Origin: Tubulanus polymorphus
Taxonomy: Eukaryota; Nemertea; Palaeonemertea; Tubulaniformes; Tubulanidae
Reading direction: 5' to 3'
NCBI RefSeq assembly: GCF_964204645.1
Contig: NC_134031.1
Location: 16,861,307-16,925,306 of the forward strand
Length of the DNA: 64,000 bases
Every line of letters begins with the position of its first letter. The stretch's first letter is position 1. The position numbers and the translations under genes were made by a program. This document shows positions 38,701-50,234 of this stretch, in pieces. Under the pieces are notes generated by a model. It did no database searches and was not told the origin of the DNA. It worked only from the letters and a program-made list of their open reading frames with translations.

Positions 38701-41700
38701 TAATCATGCGTGTCATCTGACCCCGGGTTTCGGCACCGGTTGACGTTTTCTGCCGACGTTTTGCCGGCTGTAAACTGATCCTGTGTTTGAATTCCGACGG
38801 AATGATCTTTGGACTTCTCTGAAACATTCTCATTTCCCTGATGTGTGGCGATCCTAGAATTGTATGCGATTATTATTTGTTCTTAGAAATACTGCGTTCT
38901 TTGATCTTTCATATATTTATTCGAGAAAACTAACAACTGAATTGTGAAAGATTTTGATTTCGATTTTTTGACAGATTTTGTGAAGAGGTTTTATCAATAT
39001 ATTATTTAGAAAATAAGGGACTTTTTTATTTGCTGCGCGTCGACCCAATCTGGTCACTGCCTGTATCAGAGATTGATACGAGAAATGTATTGTTTATTTT
39101 CAGCTCAAAGCGGTTCAGGAACAATTAGGTCAATTAACGCAGGAACATTTAGCTAAAAGTCGTGAAAAACAAAAACGTAAAAAGAAAAAGCGGGAATCTC
39201 GGACTGATCGAAATAACGATAAGGATAAAAAAGTGGAGCCGATCGCTCCCGTGGCGACATTGCCGTCGACGACGGCGTACACGGCGCCGACGTCCGCGTT
39301 GCCGTCGATACCGACGCCGTCCGGAGCGGCGGTCGCGGCTGCGGCGCCCGTCCTCGGTTCGAACGTTATATCGCCGTCGGTACCCGCGCTTGTGTTAGAG
39401 ACGCCTAAAGCGGCGAAATCGGGCGCCGCGCCGAATAAAACGAAAGCGAACGCAAAGACGCCGAAAACGCCTTCCGGTTCGACCGTCAAACGACAGCGGT
39501 CGAACAGTAAAACGTCGAAAAAGAACAAAACGGCGACGCCGGCTTTCGACAGCGAGGACGAGGACAATGCGAAGCCCATGACATACGACGAAAAACGGCA
39601 ACTTAGTTTAGACATCAACAAACTGCCAGGTGAGACCATCCGGGAGTTTGTTTAAAAAAAAAATGACGGATTTTACTAAACGCACCGGCGGATTATTATT
39701 GAATTATTAATCGATATATATATATATAACAGTGTATTTCTAGTCATCGGGAGTCGAGCGGTAATTTCTATTCGCTTATTCGCCTCGTGGCGGATTTGCG
39801 AATTTAACGCCGGCTTCGGATTTGTATATACGATAGACTCTGCTCAAGTCTGATCTTATGAACCACGAAAATTCGTCGAAATTCCGGACGATATTCATTC
39901 AGTTTGAATTTCCTCATTGTCGGCAAAATAAATTTAAGATATCGATCTAACTTGAGCGCAGTCTGTTATAGTTTCGTTCTAGTCAATGGGAGTGAAAATA
40001 TTTATTCTATTGTTAATGTTCGTTTAATAATCAGTGAATATGTGTTTATTTCGGTCGTGAATTCAGACTGAATTATATCTATTTTATAATATGAATAAAA
40101 AGGGCATATATACACGTAATTATAGCGACGAGTCAGACGTTTTAAATGTCAATTTCGATGTTTTATTTTCAACAATGTGGATCGATGTTTTTTTTTTTTC
40201 GATGCCCCGATCCCCCCGTTCTGGTCACCGTTGTTATCCAAGCTGCAAGAGTTAAATGATGAGTTTGTACCAAATCATGCGTGTCATCTGACCACTGATT
40301 GTGTAACTCGTAAAACCGCGTGGATAACGACGTTCTGTCGCTTGAAATGCGATTACGAGTTATCATCGGCTGGTATGATCATTGGGCTTCTCTGATGACC
40401 CCTACCCGCCCCCTTTTCAAATCATTAATCGCAAATATGTCGAATGGAATCTCTGCACTCGCGCACGCACACACTCAAAGAAGGAAATTGAATAATAAAA
40501 AGGTTTTTTTATCCGTTTCGAAATGCAAGGTAACCATTTATCACTGTTTATTTTCGCTTGGAGAGTTGTGCTCGCGCAGATTTTCTCGATGTGTTTGCGT
40601 TAGAAATTGATTATTGATCTATTAGGATTATAAGGTCATTAAGAACAGCTGAACTCGCGCGCTGTCGCTCTCGTGTTACACTCCATTCCACGTCGAGTTG
40701 TCGAGTTCGTTGATTGTAATATCTATCGCTGTATTTTTATAGGTGATAAGTTAGGACGGGTTGTACACATTATCCAGTCCCGTGAACCGTCCCTACGAGA
40801 TTCCAATCCTGATGAAATTGAGATAGACTTCGAAACACTGAAACCATCGACCCTTAGGGAGCTGGAAGCGTATGTGATGTCCTGTCTGAAAAAGAAAAAG
40901 TTTTATTGTAAGTATTCGGAAAAAAGCGCAAACATTATCGTTATCGAAAAAGTGCGTAACAATTCACGTGAACCTGGCGCTTTATTTTCCAGCCAAGAGA
41001 AACACACCGGGCAAATCGAAACAAGAGCTACAAAAAGAGAAGAAACAAGAATTAGAGAAACGATTACAAGACGTGACCGGACAATTAGGAGGCAGCACTA
41101 AAAAACAAACCTCAACGAAAAAAGGTATCGTTCGAGTTCTGATATCAATCGTCGAGATATTTTTCGCGACTGCCTCGCTTGCATGGTTCCCGGCCTTAGT
41201 ACTTGGTAAAAAAAAACTTGGGAATTTTGATTATTTCACCGTTTGAAACTAATTTGGGAATTTGATCGAATTTCGTCGAATCAGGGAAATTGGAAATTCA
41301 TTTACCGACGGCTACTTTCTTCAATTTTTCTTTTGAAAATTGCCATAACCCGATAACCAAGTGATATCGGTATCTGTTCATTTTCTTGAGGGCCCTATTT
41401 CCATTGGGGAAGATGGAAAAATCACCAATTTTTAATTCATGTAACTACATGGGAGCCATGTTTGCAGAGGTCGGCATCGAACGTTTCTTTCGTTGTTCGT
41501 TGTTTAATCGCGCGTATGTTGATTTCAGAAGAAAGTTCGCACGTTGACGTCGTCGGCGGTCACAGTCGTCTGAGCGCCAGCAGCAGTAGTTCGTCGGACA
41601 GCGACAGCAGCAGTGATAGCAGTTCGAGCGATACGTCAGATACGAGTGATTCGGAATCAGGTTAGATCCCTAATCATTTTCAGAAAAAAAAAAAAACACG

Positions 41701-44700
41701 GTCTCTCTGTCTGTCTGTCTGTCGTTTCATTTCGTTTCGCCAACAAAAAAAAAACGAAATGAAAAGGAGAAAACAAAAGCAGTGCTGGTCACGGCCACCT
41801 GGTGTCAGGGTCAGGTGTACGGCGTCATGGCCGAATAGCAGTGGAATAGTGTCGTGTCTTCTGCTGTGATAATCGTGTAATTGAAGTAGCCTTCCATTGT
41901 TTAAGGGCTTAATCTGCGATCGATAGCGATTCATTTCTTGCGTTTTGTCATTTAGTATTTCATTAACAACTGCATACAAATTTTTTCGCCGAATCGTAGA
42001 TATGTTGAAATTTCAAATTTTCCGATGAAAAAAATCATCGTTCCTCTGTTCTGATTTAGTTAATTCGAATGCGAAAATTATTCGTTTTTGGTTTATTTCG
42101 AAAATTTTGATGGCAGTTCGCGCAATTTTGATCATGTTTTAAAGCGAAAATGTAAAAGTGCGAGAAATGAACCGATGTACTACTGCATTATGTTGAGTTG
42201 TAATAAATTTTAGGGTCGAACGAATATGATCCGAAGTGGAACCTTGTTACAACAATGAGTTAGTTATACGTACATCCATTCAATGTCTGATGGAATGTTT
42301 GCTAGAAGCATGCGTGAAGAAAGTCTTTGAAAATATTTGCGGGTTCTTTTTCGAGGGATCAATTACTCCCATAAGATACTCTCGAAATCGGAATAATTTC
42401 CTGTTCATTTTCAATTGAAGTCGGATAAACTTTAGTACTACAATTAGAGATATCGGGTAGTCTGGTCTGAAGCTATGAACTTGGATAAATTATTCCAATG
42501 GATAATTTGTTATAACCTGGTTCCACTGTTCTCATTATTTCTAATGTGCCTAGTTTAGGCGTCGCGTTCGGAAGACTCGAAATTTTGGTGGTGAAATTGA
42601 TCGCTCCTTATTAGTATTTTGTGCCTGCCTTCGAGCAATTGGTTTTGCGAGTATTTTATAACAAAAAATGGATGATTGATAAATGTCTTATTGATTTCAA
42701 GTATTACTTCATGATTTGTATCGATGAATGCCCGGGTAGTTTGATCCGCTGATCGTCGTGTAAATCTCGATCGAAACTGTTCCGTGAAATCATGATTCCA
42801 ACTGTTATTGCCGATTATTTTTGATGAATATGGGGTTTAAAGTATAAAAAGAAGGAAAATCCGCGTTGTCGGTTGAAAAAAAAGGTGTATCCAGAATATG
42901 CATTTGCGAGCGTAGAAAATTTCTGTTTCGGGGAATTATAAAAAAGCTGTATAGATAGGATGTAAAAAAAAGAATGTTTTATCGCACGTGTATTATTTTA
43001 TATAAAGAGTGAAACATTTGAGAAAACGATGTTTAAAAAAAAAAGTAATTAAATATGGAAAAAGTGTTAGACGTCGAACTCGTTATTTATTGTACCCTAA
43101 ACAAATTTGTAAAAAAACATTTCATAGAAATTCATTTCATTCATCTACACAATATTCATTTTAATCATCATTCATTCGAATTCGTATCGACTGTCTGCAG
43201 TTCATCAGTGTATCCAATTCATATACCGCGATATAATAGAAGTTTCATGGACATAGATTCACATCTGTTGGGGGTAGAAATATCTTCGAAATCTTAGAAA
43301 AAGGGAAAAAAATATACTGTTTTTTTTTTACTCCTACGAAAGTTACGATTACGCAATATATAGATATATATATATATATATATTGTAGTACATTATGGCA
43401 TTTTAAATGAAGCTGTCGGTCTATCGGAAATATCGCTTGCAAGTTCAGAAATTCTGGTATTTCCTATAGGTCCGCAGTCTCGTAAGCGACAAAATTTATC
43501 TTAATGAAGACCGCGCGCTTTCGAATGACCATTGCGCTCGACGATACGACAAATACGTCTTTCGGTTTTTGAAAAATCGTTTAAAGCCTCGTTGAATTGT
43601 GATGATGTATTTGCCGCGTTTGTTTTGCCCAGTGGTCGGAAAGTGCGCTTGACTGTGAAATTTTTCCATCATTTCAGTCCGAAACAAAATTACTCGATTC
43701 GATCTGTTCTTATTCTTCTCTTAAATTCAATTATAAAGACAATCAAAATTCTACTTCACGTATCGTCGACGCGAAAAATTCGTCGAACTCGGTTTTTGAA
43801 AACGGATTGTTTGATGATTTTGTTTCGATGGACTCGAGTGATTTTTATCTTGGCCTATGAGTGCAGAATGTGTTTTTACCAAGCGAGGCCAGCTTTTTAG
43901 ATTTTTTGGCTGGTGTACGTGTATATATATATAAATATATAATTATAATAATCATGTGTATGAGTGTGTATGGGTGTATGGCGCTAAGGTTTATCAATAG
44001 ATGGAACAAACGCATGAAGATTTATTTTTGTACCGATAAGCAGTTAGCAGTGAGTGCTTGTAAATGTCTGTATATGCGTGAGGGTTGTGAACTGTATTTA
44101 AAATCCGATCTCCGATGACCCGAGTAGTTATCACCGGTAGTTTCGCGTTGGGCTCAGTTCAGAGCGTTTTTCGAACGCTCCGCCCGGCCGGGTCGGGTCG
44201 GGTCGGCCGCACGATCTACGTTATCGGCCCAGTTACCCGAAATCACGAAAATTTCGTTTTAAAGCTGGCCTTACTTGCATCATCGTCATTCACGTGTACA
44301 CATCGCACTCCTGGCCTAAGTTCTGTCTTCTTCGTTTAAAAAAAAAAAACATTTTGTGGCCGTCGTCGCCGCGACTGTGACGCTTGATCGGAACCGTGAG
44401 ACTAGTAACAATTCAGTGGAGAGAAAAACGAAAAAAAAAAAAACAAATAGAATTTTTGTATTCGATTTTTACTTTTGTATATACGATGATAACGTTATTC
44501 TAATAGAGATGCTCCTAGTCACTGGTTTCATCAGTTGATAAGTGTCCCGCGTACGTAAGAAAAACCGGAAAAAAAAAGACTGTTGTTGTACATACGATAA
44601 ATACAGACAGTGCTCCTCTCTTCTCTCTATGTCATAATAAAAATTTTTGTGTCCATGCTAAATAAATTCAACGTCTTCATTTCTTTTGTCAGGAGTGCGA

Positions 44701-47700
44701 ATGTGCGTGCATGCATGCTACTACTACACCGGGCCAAAAACACATTCTACAATGATAAGGACCAACTTTTCGGTACAAAACGTAAACTGTAAACTAGATG
44801 TAAACATAATTCAAAAACGGAATATTAGGTTTATGGCTATGATCACACACGACTGGACAAAAAAAAATTTAGGACAGTGTTCTCGAAATCTGTGATAGCT
44901 TGAACCTTTTGATTTTGAATTCATGTAAAAACTTGTTGTGAACATTTTGTTGGGAAATGGTTTGCATTTGATTTACAGTGAATGTGATCTTCAGAATGGA
45001 AAGGCCCGTGTAGATAGAATGCAGTTCGCTTGATCTTACTTGCTCGTACGAAGGTAACGATTTGATAATCCATTTTGGACCTATTGGAGGGGGGTCGTCT
45101 CAAAATGCTGATTACGACCATTATCGAGCAAGTGAGATCATCTTGTCGCTTTCTGGAGCTTAGGAAGTTGCCGTCTTTCAATTTTTGCGTTGGATTATGA
45201 TCTGCTGAGCTATGCTGACTGAAGGTGGCTGTGTGATAGAGGATTCAAGGCTGATAACAATGAGGATTACGAAGTCTGGGATGTTCGCAGAAATATGAAA
45301 AATAATCATTCAAATAATCCGTGACCTTATTTCCTCTAGTCTACTCTATTTCATATTTAAGTCACTTGTCCCGATGACCCACTTGACGAGAAGAGCAGTT
45401 AGTCACCAATGTCCCGCAATTTGTTTTCCAGAAGCGAAGTCTAAATTACCTGAAAATAATAAGACCACTGCTCACACTGAAAATGCATCATCAGCAGCGT
45501 CAGTGAACATAGCTCCTATTCCTCCACCCCTTCTACAACAATCTAACCCAGAAGCTGTTCAAGCGCCGCCACCAGTAATTACTAATAGGGTGAGTATAAA
45601 GAGAGGAGAGTCGCGTCGGGGGGGCTATTCTGAAATATTTGGTTTTTAAAAGTGCATTCGTAAGATTTTGATCCGCGATTGGTTTTTCTGTTCAATCTTC
45701 TAAATGGTAGACTCTGCATGCGCTGAATAAATTCTCTCTTGAGTTACCGGTACACATACCTGACAACTATTACTATTTGAGAGAAGTATTGACTACTCTC
45801 TTGACAGCTCAATCACTACCAAAATTATCAAAATGCTCTCAAAATGGGAATGATTTCTAGTTCATTTTCCATTAAATGATTAGTTTTGATGTCAAGTTAC
45901 TGTTATTTGTGCTGAAAACTACTACAAAGTGAGGCACTGAGGTGGTCTGGTTAGCGATACACAAATTTCGGGGTAGTTGGGAGCAGGGGTGAGTTGTTGT
46001 GATGAATTGGAATAAGAAAATTTGTAATATCTTGTACTGGTCATGGGTAAATCTAAGGCAATAGTCTACTGACTTTGAGAAGACAAATCGCCCCCCGCGA
46101 TTCGACTTAGTTTTGAAGTATCCAGCAGGATAGATGAGGGGATAGTGGTCGATGCTAATGGGAATTTGTTATTGATTTTTAAAGACTAGTCCGAGACGAT
46201 CTCCTGCCCGTAGTCGTAAAAAAGGCGCGGCCGCGGCTGTAACGGCGGCGAACAAAAAACAACAACCGGCGCCGGAACCGATGGCCGTCGATCCGGTCGC
46301 CGCCGTCGACACTTCTCTTCCACCTACTCCTACGAGATCAATGGGCCACGTATTACCTGCACAACCTAGTCGGCCTACAGCCACAGCAACTGCCAAACCT
46401 CAACCAAAACCACCAGGTAGGTCTGCGTCTTCAGTGTAGAGATAAGTTTATTTGTAGTACCGATAGTAGAATTTTGTATTGACTGATATTCATTTCAAAT
46501 TTAAAGAAGTAAAATTAAAAGCATCCACTTACCTGGGTATCTTGGGATTTCATTTTTTTTTAAAGTCAGGGGAATTTGCGTAAGAACACATGTATTGAAT
46601 AGTTTCTGTGCATGTTTTACATGTTTGATTTCGCTAATTGTTTGGATTCTGTAGCAGATCAAATCAGGCAAAACAACTTGCCGTTCATGTCGGGGGGAAA
46701 AGCAAATAACAAAAAAGTTGCCACCCTGAAATGTTATGAATGTGGAACTAGCGCAATATACCTGGTAATAGATAATAAAAATAATATTTATTTCCGCTTA
46801 CAGTAGTATCAACTTCACCAGTCTTGCCAGCACCTCAGCAATCTTTGCCCCAGCCGCCTGCGCCGGTCAGTAGTAACGTTAATACAAATTCCAGTTCGAC
46901 ATTATCCACGCTGCTCACATCAGTAAAACCACCCACCTCTCCACCTCCACTGATCTCCATGGCAACCACGACGCCGCCTGCTGCGTTCGTTGAGCCGAAG
47001 CTGGAACCGCCGGCGACGCCCGTGCCGATATCGACGACGCCGTCTGCGATCGATCGTCGAGACTCGCTTCATCGGATGTCCGTTGACGATTCCAATAGTC
47101 CGAAACCTAGTCCAAAACCAGCGCCGCCTGGTGCTACTGTTTGTAAGTATTTCAACTATCTAGACTGAACTCTTCTGAACAGATTTCGTCATGAGTGTAC
47201 ATGTTAATTATTTAGCAACTGACAGTTTGCTACCCTATATAACCGGAGATAGTTAGAAAAATTCCACCGCACTGCAGCGTATAAACAAAAGGGACATACC
47301 ATTGTGGTGTATTGGTAGTTTACTAATATTCCACAATATTTGGTCAGTGTTACCATCCGTCTAGAGATTTAAACTAATTAGCAATTAGATGTGGATGCAC
47401 CATACACCGTGGGGCGGGTACAGGCAATATAGATTGGATTATACACCGCATTGCAGGGTAGAGGTACTGATATTCTCTTATATAATATTCTAGCATCCAG
47501 TGGTGTCGGCGTAATCTTCGGCACATCTTCATCGCAATCATCTACTGCTGTTAATCTGAGAAAACCAGAAACCTCAAACGCAACTCAAAAAAAGGTAATT
47601 TCATTCATTTAACCGATCGAGTACTGGCGACGCATTGCGAAGCTCTACCTCATTTATTTCATTGAGTGTCTGTCTTGCTAAACATGTTACGAGGGATTGT

Positions 47701-49218
47701 TTCCGTTTGCAGGACGTCAAAATAAGAAATATGAACAGTTGGTCAAGTCTCGCAAACCTTGGCAGTCAACAAACCGGACAATCAGGGAGTGCTCAGCGCA
47801 AAACTACAGCAATGAATAGTTTTGAACAGTTTAAAAAGGCAGCTAAGGAAAAGGAAGAGCGAGTAAGCAAGCTAACTAATACTTAACGCAGTGTGGGGTT
47901 AGAGTTCGATGATTGCGATAGGGGGATTTGGAAATATAAAGCACAGGACAGCCATTGACCTGGAAAACCTGGGAAATTTGGGAAACTTAGAAAAAAAAAC
48001 TGTATTTGATGAATGTTTCCAAAAACCTGGAAAACTCTGGGAATTCGGATATGCTATTGACCACCCATTACTTCGTCAATACGTGATTCGTGAAAAATGA
48101 ATGTGTCATTTGAAAATAAGATATTTCTTATTTCATTGGGAGGTGGGGGACATGAAGTAATTGAGAATTGGTTACTTGAAAATAAGGAAGTTATGTGTAA
48201 AAATATCAATTAAAACACTTAGGGAAGATAAAAAGTTTTTTAATGCAAACAAAAACTGTTTGTTTAGGAACGAGCTCAACGCGAGCAGGCGGATTTACGC
48301 CGCGCTCAAAGGGAACAGATCGAACGCGAACGAATCCGAGCTGAACAGGAACGACTCAGGGAACGAGAAGAGGAAGAGGCTCTGGATCGTGCGCGTCGCG
48401 CTCAAATGCAACAGCAACAACAACTCAAAACGCAACCGACTCAACAACAACAACAAACACAACAACAAACACAACGACCGGATCCGATACAGGCTCAGAA
48501 AGAACGGGACCGATTGAGAGAACAGGAACGACGACGTCGAGCTGCGGTGCGTATCACACACTGTCGAATCTATATTACACTTCATCTGTTCGTAGCTGTT
48601 ATTACTCTACAGATGTGTGAAATACCAGCTTTCGTTCGTAATTTCTTGATAATTAGGAGGCTATCTTAGAAATCTCGTTAAGAATTAATTAAGTATCGGA
48701 TGTCCATTCCATGCGCCGCGTAATTGTGGTCGCGCTTTCTTCACGCGTGGCTGTGTTTCAATTGATTCTCTGGACATTGACAGGTGTATCACATATTATT
48801 GAAGCACCCTGTAGTTGAGAGATTGCATGTTCATTCATTGAGCCTGTTTCATTCATGAACTTAAATGATGATTAGTTATTCACGACAATCTTGTTATCAA
48901 GACTACAACTGTATATGATTTGATTATGAGAAGGCTTGGTGAAAGTCCATACTCTTATATTGAAATCGGGTGATTTTGTAACAAATTACTCTACTAAACA
49001 AATTATTATCATTGGCAAACTTTCTTTTGATCTCTTGGCCTTGGTATTTCACTGCTCTAACATTGCACGGATTTTAGAAATTGAATTAATTGAAGTTATG
49101 GCGCGAACGACCGTGAAGTGACTGAACGTCTTTTCTTTTCGTATCTTTGCAGCAAGTGAATCGTATCGACATGAACGCTCAGAGCGAATTGATGGCTTCG
49201 TTCGAAGAGATGCTTTAA
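32797..49218 (+). CDS. BRD4: BET bromodomain protein, long isoform (BRD4 / Fs(1)h-L type)
   Basis: A chromatin reader of acetyl-lysine that recruits P-TEFb. Exons: 32797-32861; 33817-33847; 33937-33993; 34114-34329; 34682-34828; 35787-36098; 36713-37006; 37352-37453; 37776-37904; 38430-38600; 39104-39629; 40743-40907; 40993-41124; 41529-41660; 45432-45589; 46185-46416; 46804-47142; 47494-47594; 47713-47862; 48268-48546; 49153-49218. Total 1267 aa, all phases consistent. Domains: BD1 about 85-190 ([10 protein letters not shown] shelf, acetyl-lysine Asn in [10 protein letters not shown]); motif [16 protein letters not shown]; motif [20 protein letters not shown]2 about 355-465 ([26 protein letters not shown]); Ser/Asp/Glu phosphorylation cluster (475-495); basic linker; ET about 665-738 ([20 protein letters not shown]...); SER region; proline-rich middle; [15 protein letters not shown] and [16 protein letters not shown]-terminal motif [19 protein letters not shown], the P-TEFb-binding end unique to long BET forms. 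It probably corresponds to the single unduplicated BET gene. Confidence 0.97.
33937..33993 (+). CDS. BRD4: BET cysteine-bearing 57-nt mini-exon
   Basis: Encodes [19 protein letters not shown] in phase 0/0, so it can be skipped without a frameshift. CLVC plus a third cysteine is unusual in the disordered N-terminus of BET proteins, and I do not recognise it from other family members. Splice sites are good (TTTCAG, GTTAGT). Confidence 0.7.
35284..35460. repeat. Pogo-like MITE without nested element
   Basis: The left end TACAGAAGAACCTGCTTAAT and the right end (read inward) ATTATCAAACCTGCTTAATC are inverted repeats. It lies in the BET intron 34829-35786, next to a (G)12 tract at 35520 and a G/C-rich ACTTGCCCSGGGG-type repeat at about 35510-35750. 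Confidence 0.55.
36493..36604. repeat. Foldback element with GGGCCCAGTTTCACAAAAA ends
   Basis: Both ends carry the 19-bp inverted repeat GGGCCCAGTTTCACAAAAA; internal AATCGATTTAAG segments are also inverted. 112 bp, in the BET intron 36099-36712. Non-autonomous DNA transposon by structure. Confidence 0.75.
37036..37710. repeat. CAGGGAA/CCTGGAAA repeat remnants in two BET introns
   Basis: 37036-37225 starts GGGTGGCCACTCACCCGGC and includes AAACCTGGAAATAAGGGAAT; 37498-37710 includes GGATCAGGGAAAAAACTTGG and TTCCCTCAAGGGAAT. They flank, but do not enter, the BD2 exon 37352-37453. Same family as 25853-26010. Confidence 0.5.
39630..40742 (+). other. BET intron splitting the ET domain
   Basis: A 1.1-kb intron between LDINKLPG and [11 protein letters not shown]. 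It has a short (TA) run at about 39716 and no recognisable repeat or exon. ORFs on both strands here are spurious. Confidence 0.7.
41529..41665 (+). CDS. BRD4: BET Ser-rich exon with read-through stop (candidate short-isoform end)
   Basis: The exon 41529-41660 encodes [20 protein letters not shown] and a run of Ser/Asp. If its donor (GTTAGA) is not used, translation continues only Gly and stops at TAG 41663-41665, ending ...DTSDSESG. The weak donor is followed by the longest intron of the gene (3.8 kb), which has AATAAA at 42202 and 44637. Human BRD4-S and Drosophila Fs(1)h-S end at the corresponding place, just after ET and the Ser-rich segment. Confidence 0.5.
41661..45431 (+). other. Longest BET intron / possible short-isoform 3' UTR
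   Basis: AT- and T-rich, with a (GTCT)n run at 41706-41723, (TA)n at 43361-43382 and poly(A) signals at 42202 and 44637. No dispersed-transposon ends were recognised in this interval, unlike most other long introns of the window. That is compatible with transcribed UTR. Confidence 0.4.
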
Positions 49219-50195
49219 CAATACGCTCCCCGTATAGGATATCAAAAAAAAATTATTTATGGAACAATCGGTGCAGATCAATATATACAACCCGTGTCAG
49301 TCGGTCAGTCAGCATGGTAGTCATCATCTACCTGTCGTACTTAAAAAACTCATCGCGAACTCCGCGGCGTAAAGGCAACGTACTGCTCTTACTTAAATCG
49401 ACCCTCGCAAGCTCGAAAAATGAATGAAACCGAGAAAATCTCGACTCGAAAATCACCGATAACCAGTTGGCTAAAATCTAGATTTCGCTTGTAATTTATT
49501 TGTAAACTGAATTGAGCAGAAAGCCTGTGATAAAATGCGTTTATTTATGAATTGAGCTCACTTTCGGCTGGATGTCGTTCTTCGAATCGGACAAATCGCT
49601 TTTTTGTAAATCTGCCGTAAATCGTTTCGAGTTTCTCATAGACACTAGATGGCGACCTAGCTCATATATATCATGCATATCAATGTACACTTCGAACTTA
49701 GTCGATGGGAAACTCTAGATCACCAGCAATGGTCTATTAAAAACCTTATCTGCCCTCGAAACAGCACTAATTTGGTGCAAATCTTTGGAAAATGCAGATA
49801 GTTTTTATCGCCAAAAAAATAGAATAACGAGAAATTGAATTTATTTGTGACGAAATTGTCGCGCGTAGACTTTATGCAAATGCAATTGAATAGTTGGTAT
49901 TCGTTGAAGCTGTATGGCTCTTCCGTTTTACAAATGATCGTGTCCTGACCGTGTATGCTTATATTATAGCACTACGGTATATGTATAAGTAATATATATG
50001 TACATATTATCTGTGTAGGCGATGGTGACGACTTAACGAGAGATGTTGTCACGCTCGAAATACTTGAAAAAGAAAAAAAACTGTGAACAAATTTGCATTT
50101 ATAATTGTAGTCTTGAGTCTTGAAAGTTTAAATTTTTCCCTATCTAACTCGATGATGAATACGATGTATAACGATGATGAATATTTGTACGTATA

Positions 50196-50234
<39 letters not shown>

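Noticed and set aside
39130-39639. 169-residue minus-strand ORF
   Set aside because: It is a shadow of the GC-rich BET exon 39104-39629, which is in frame with the ET domain.
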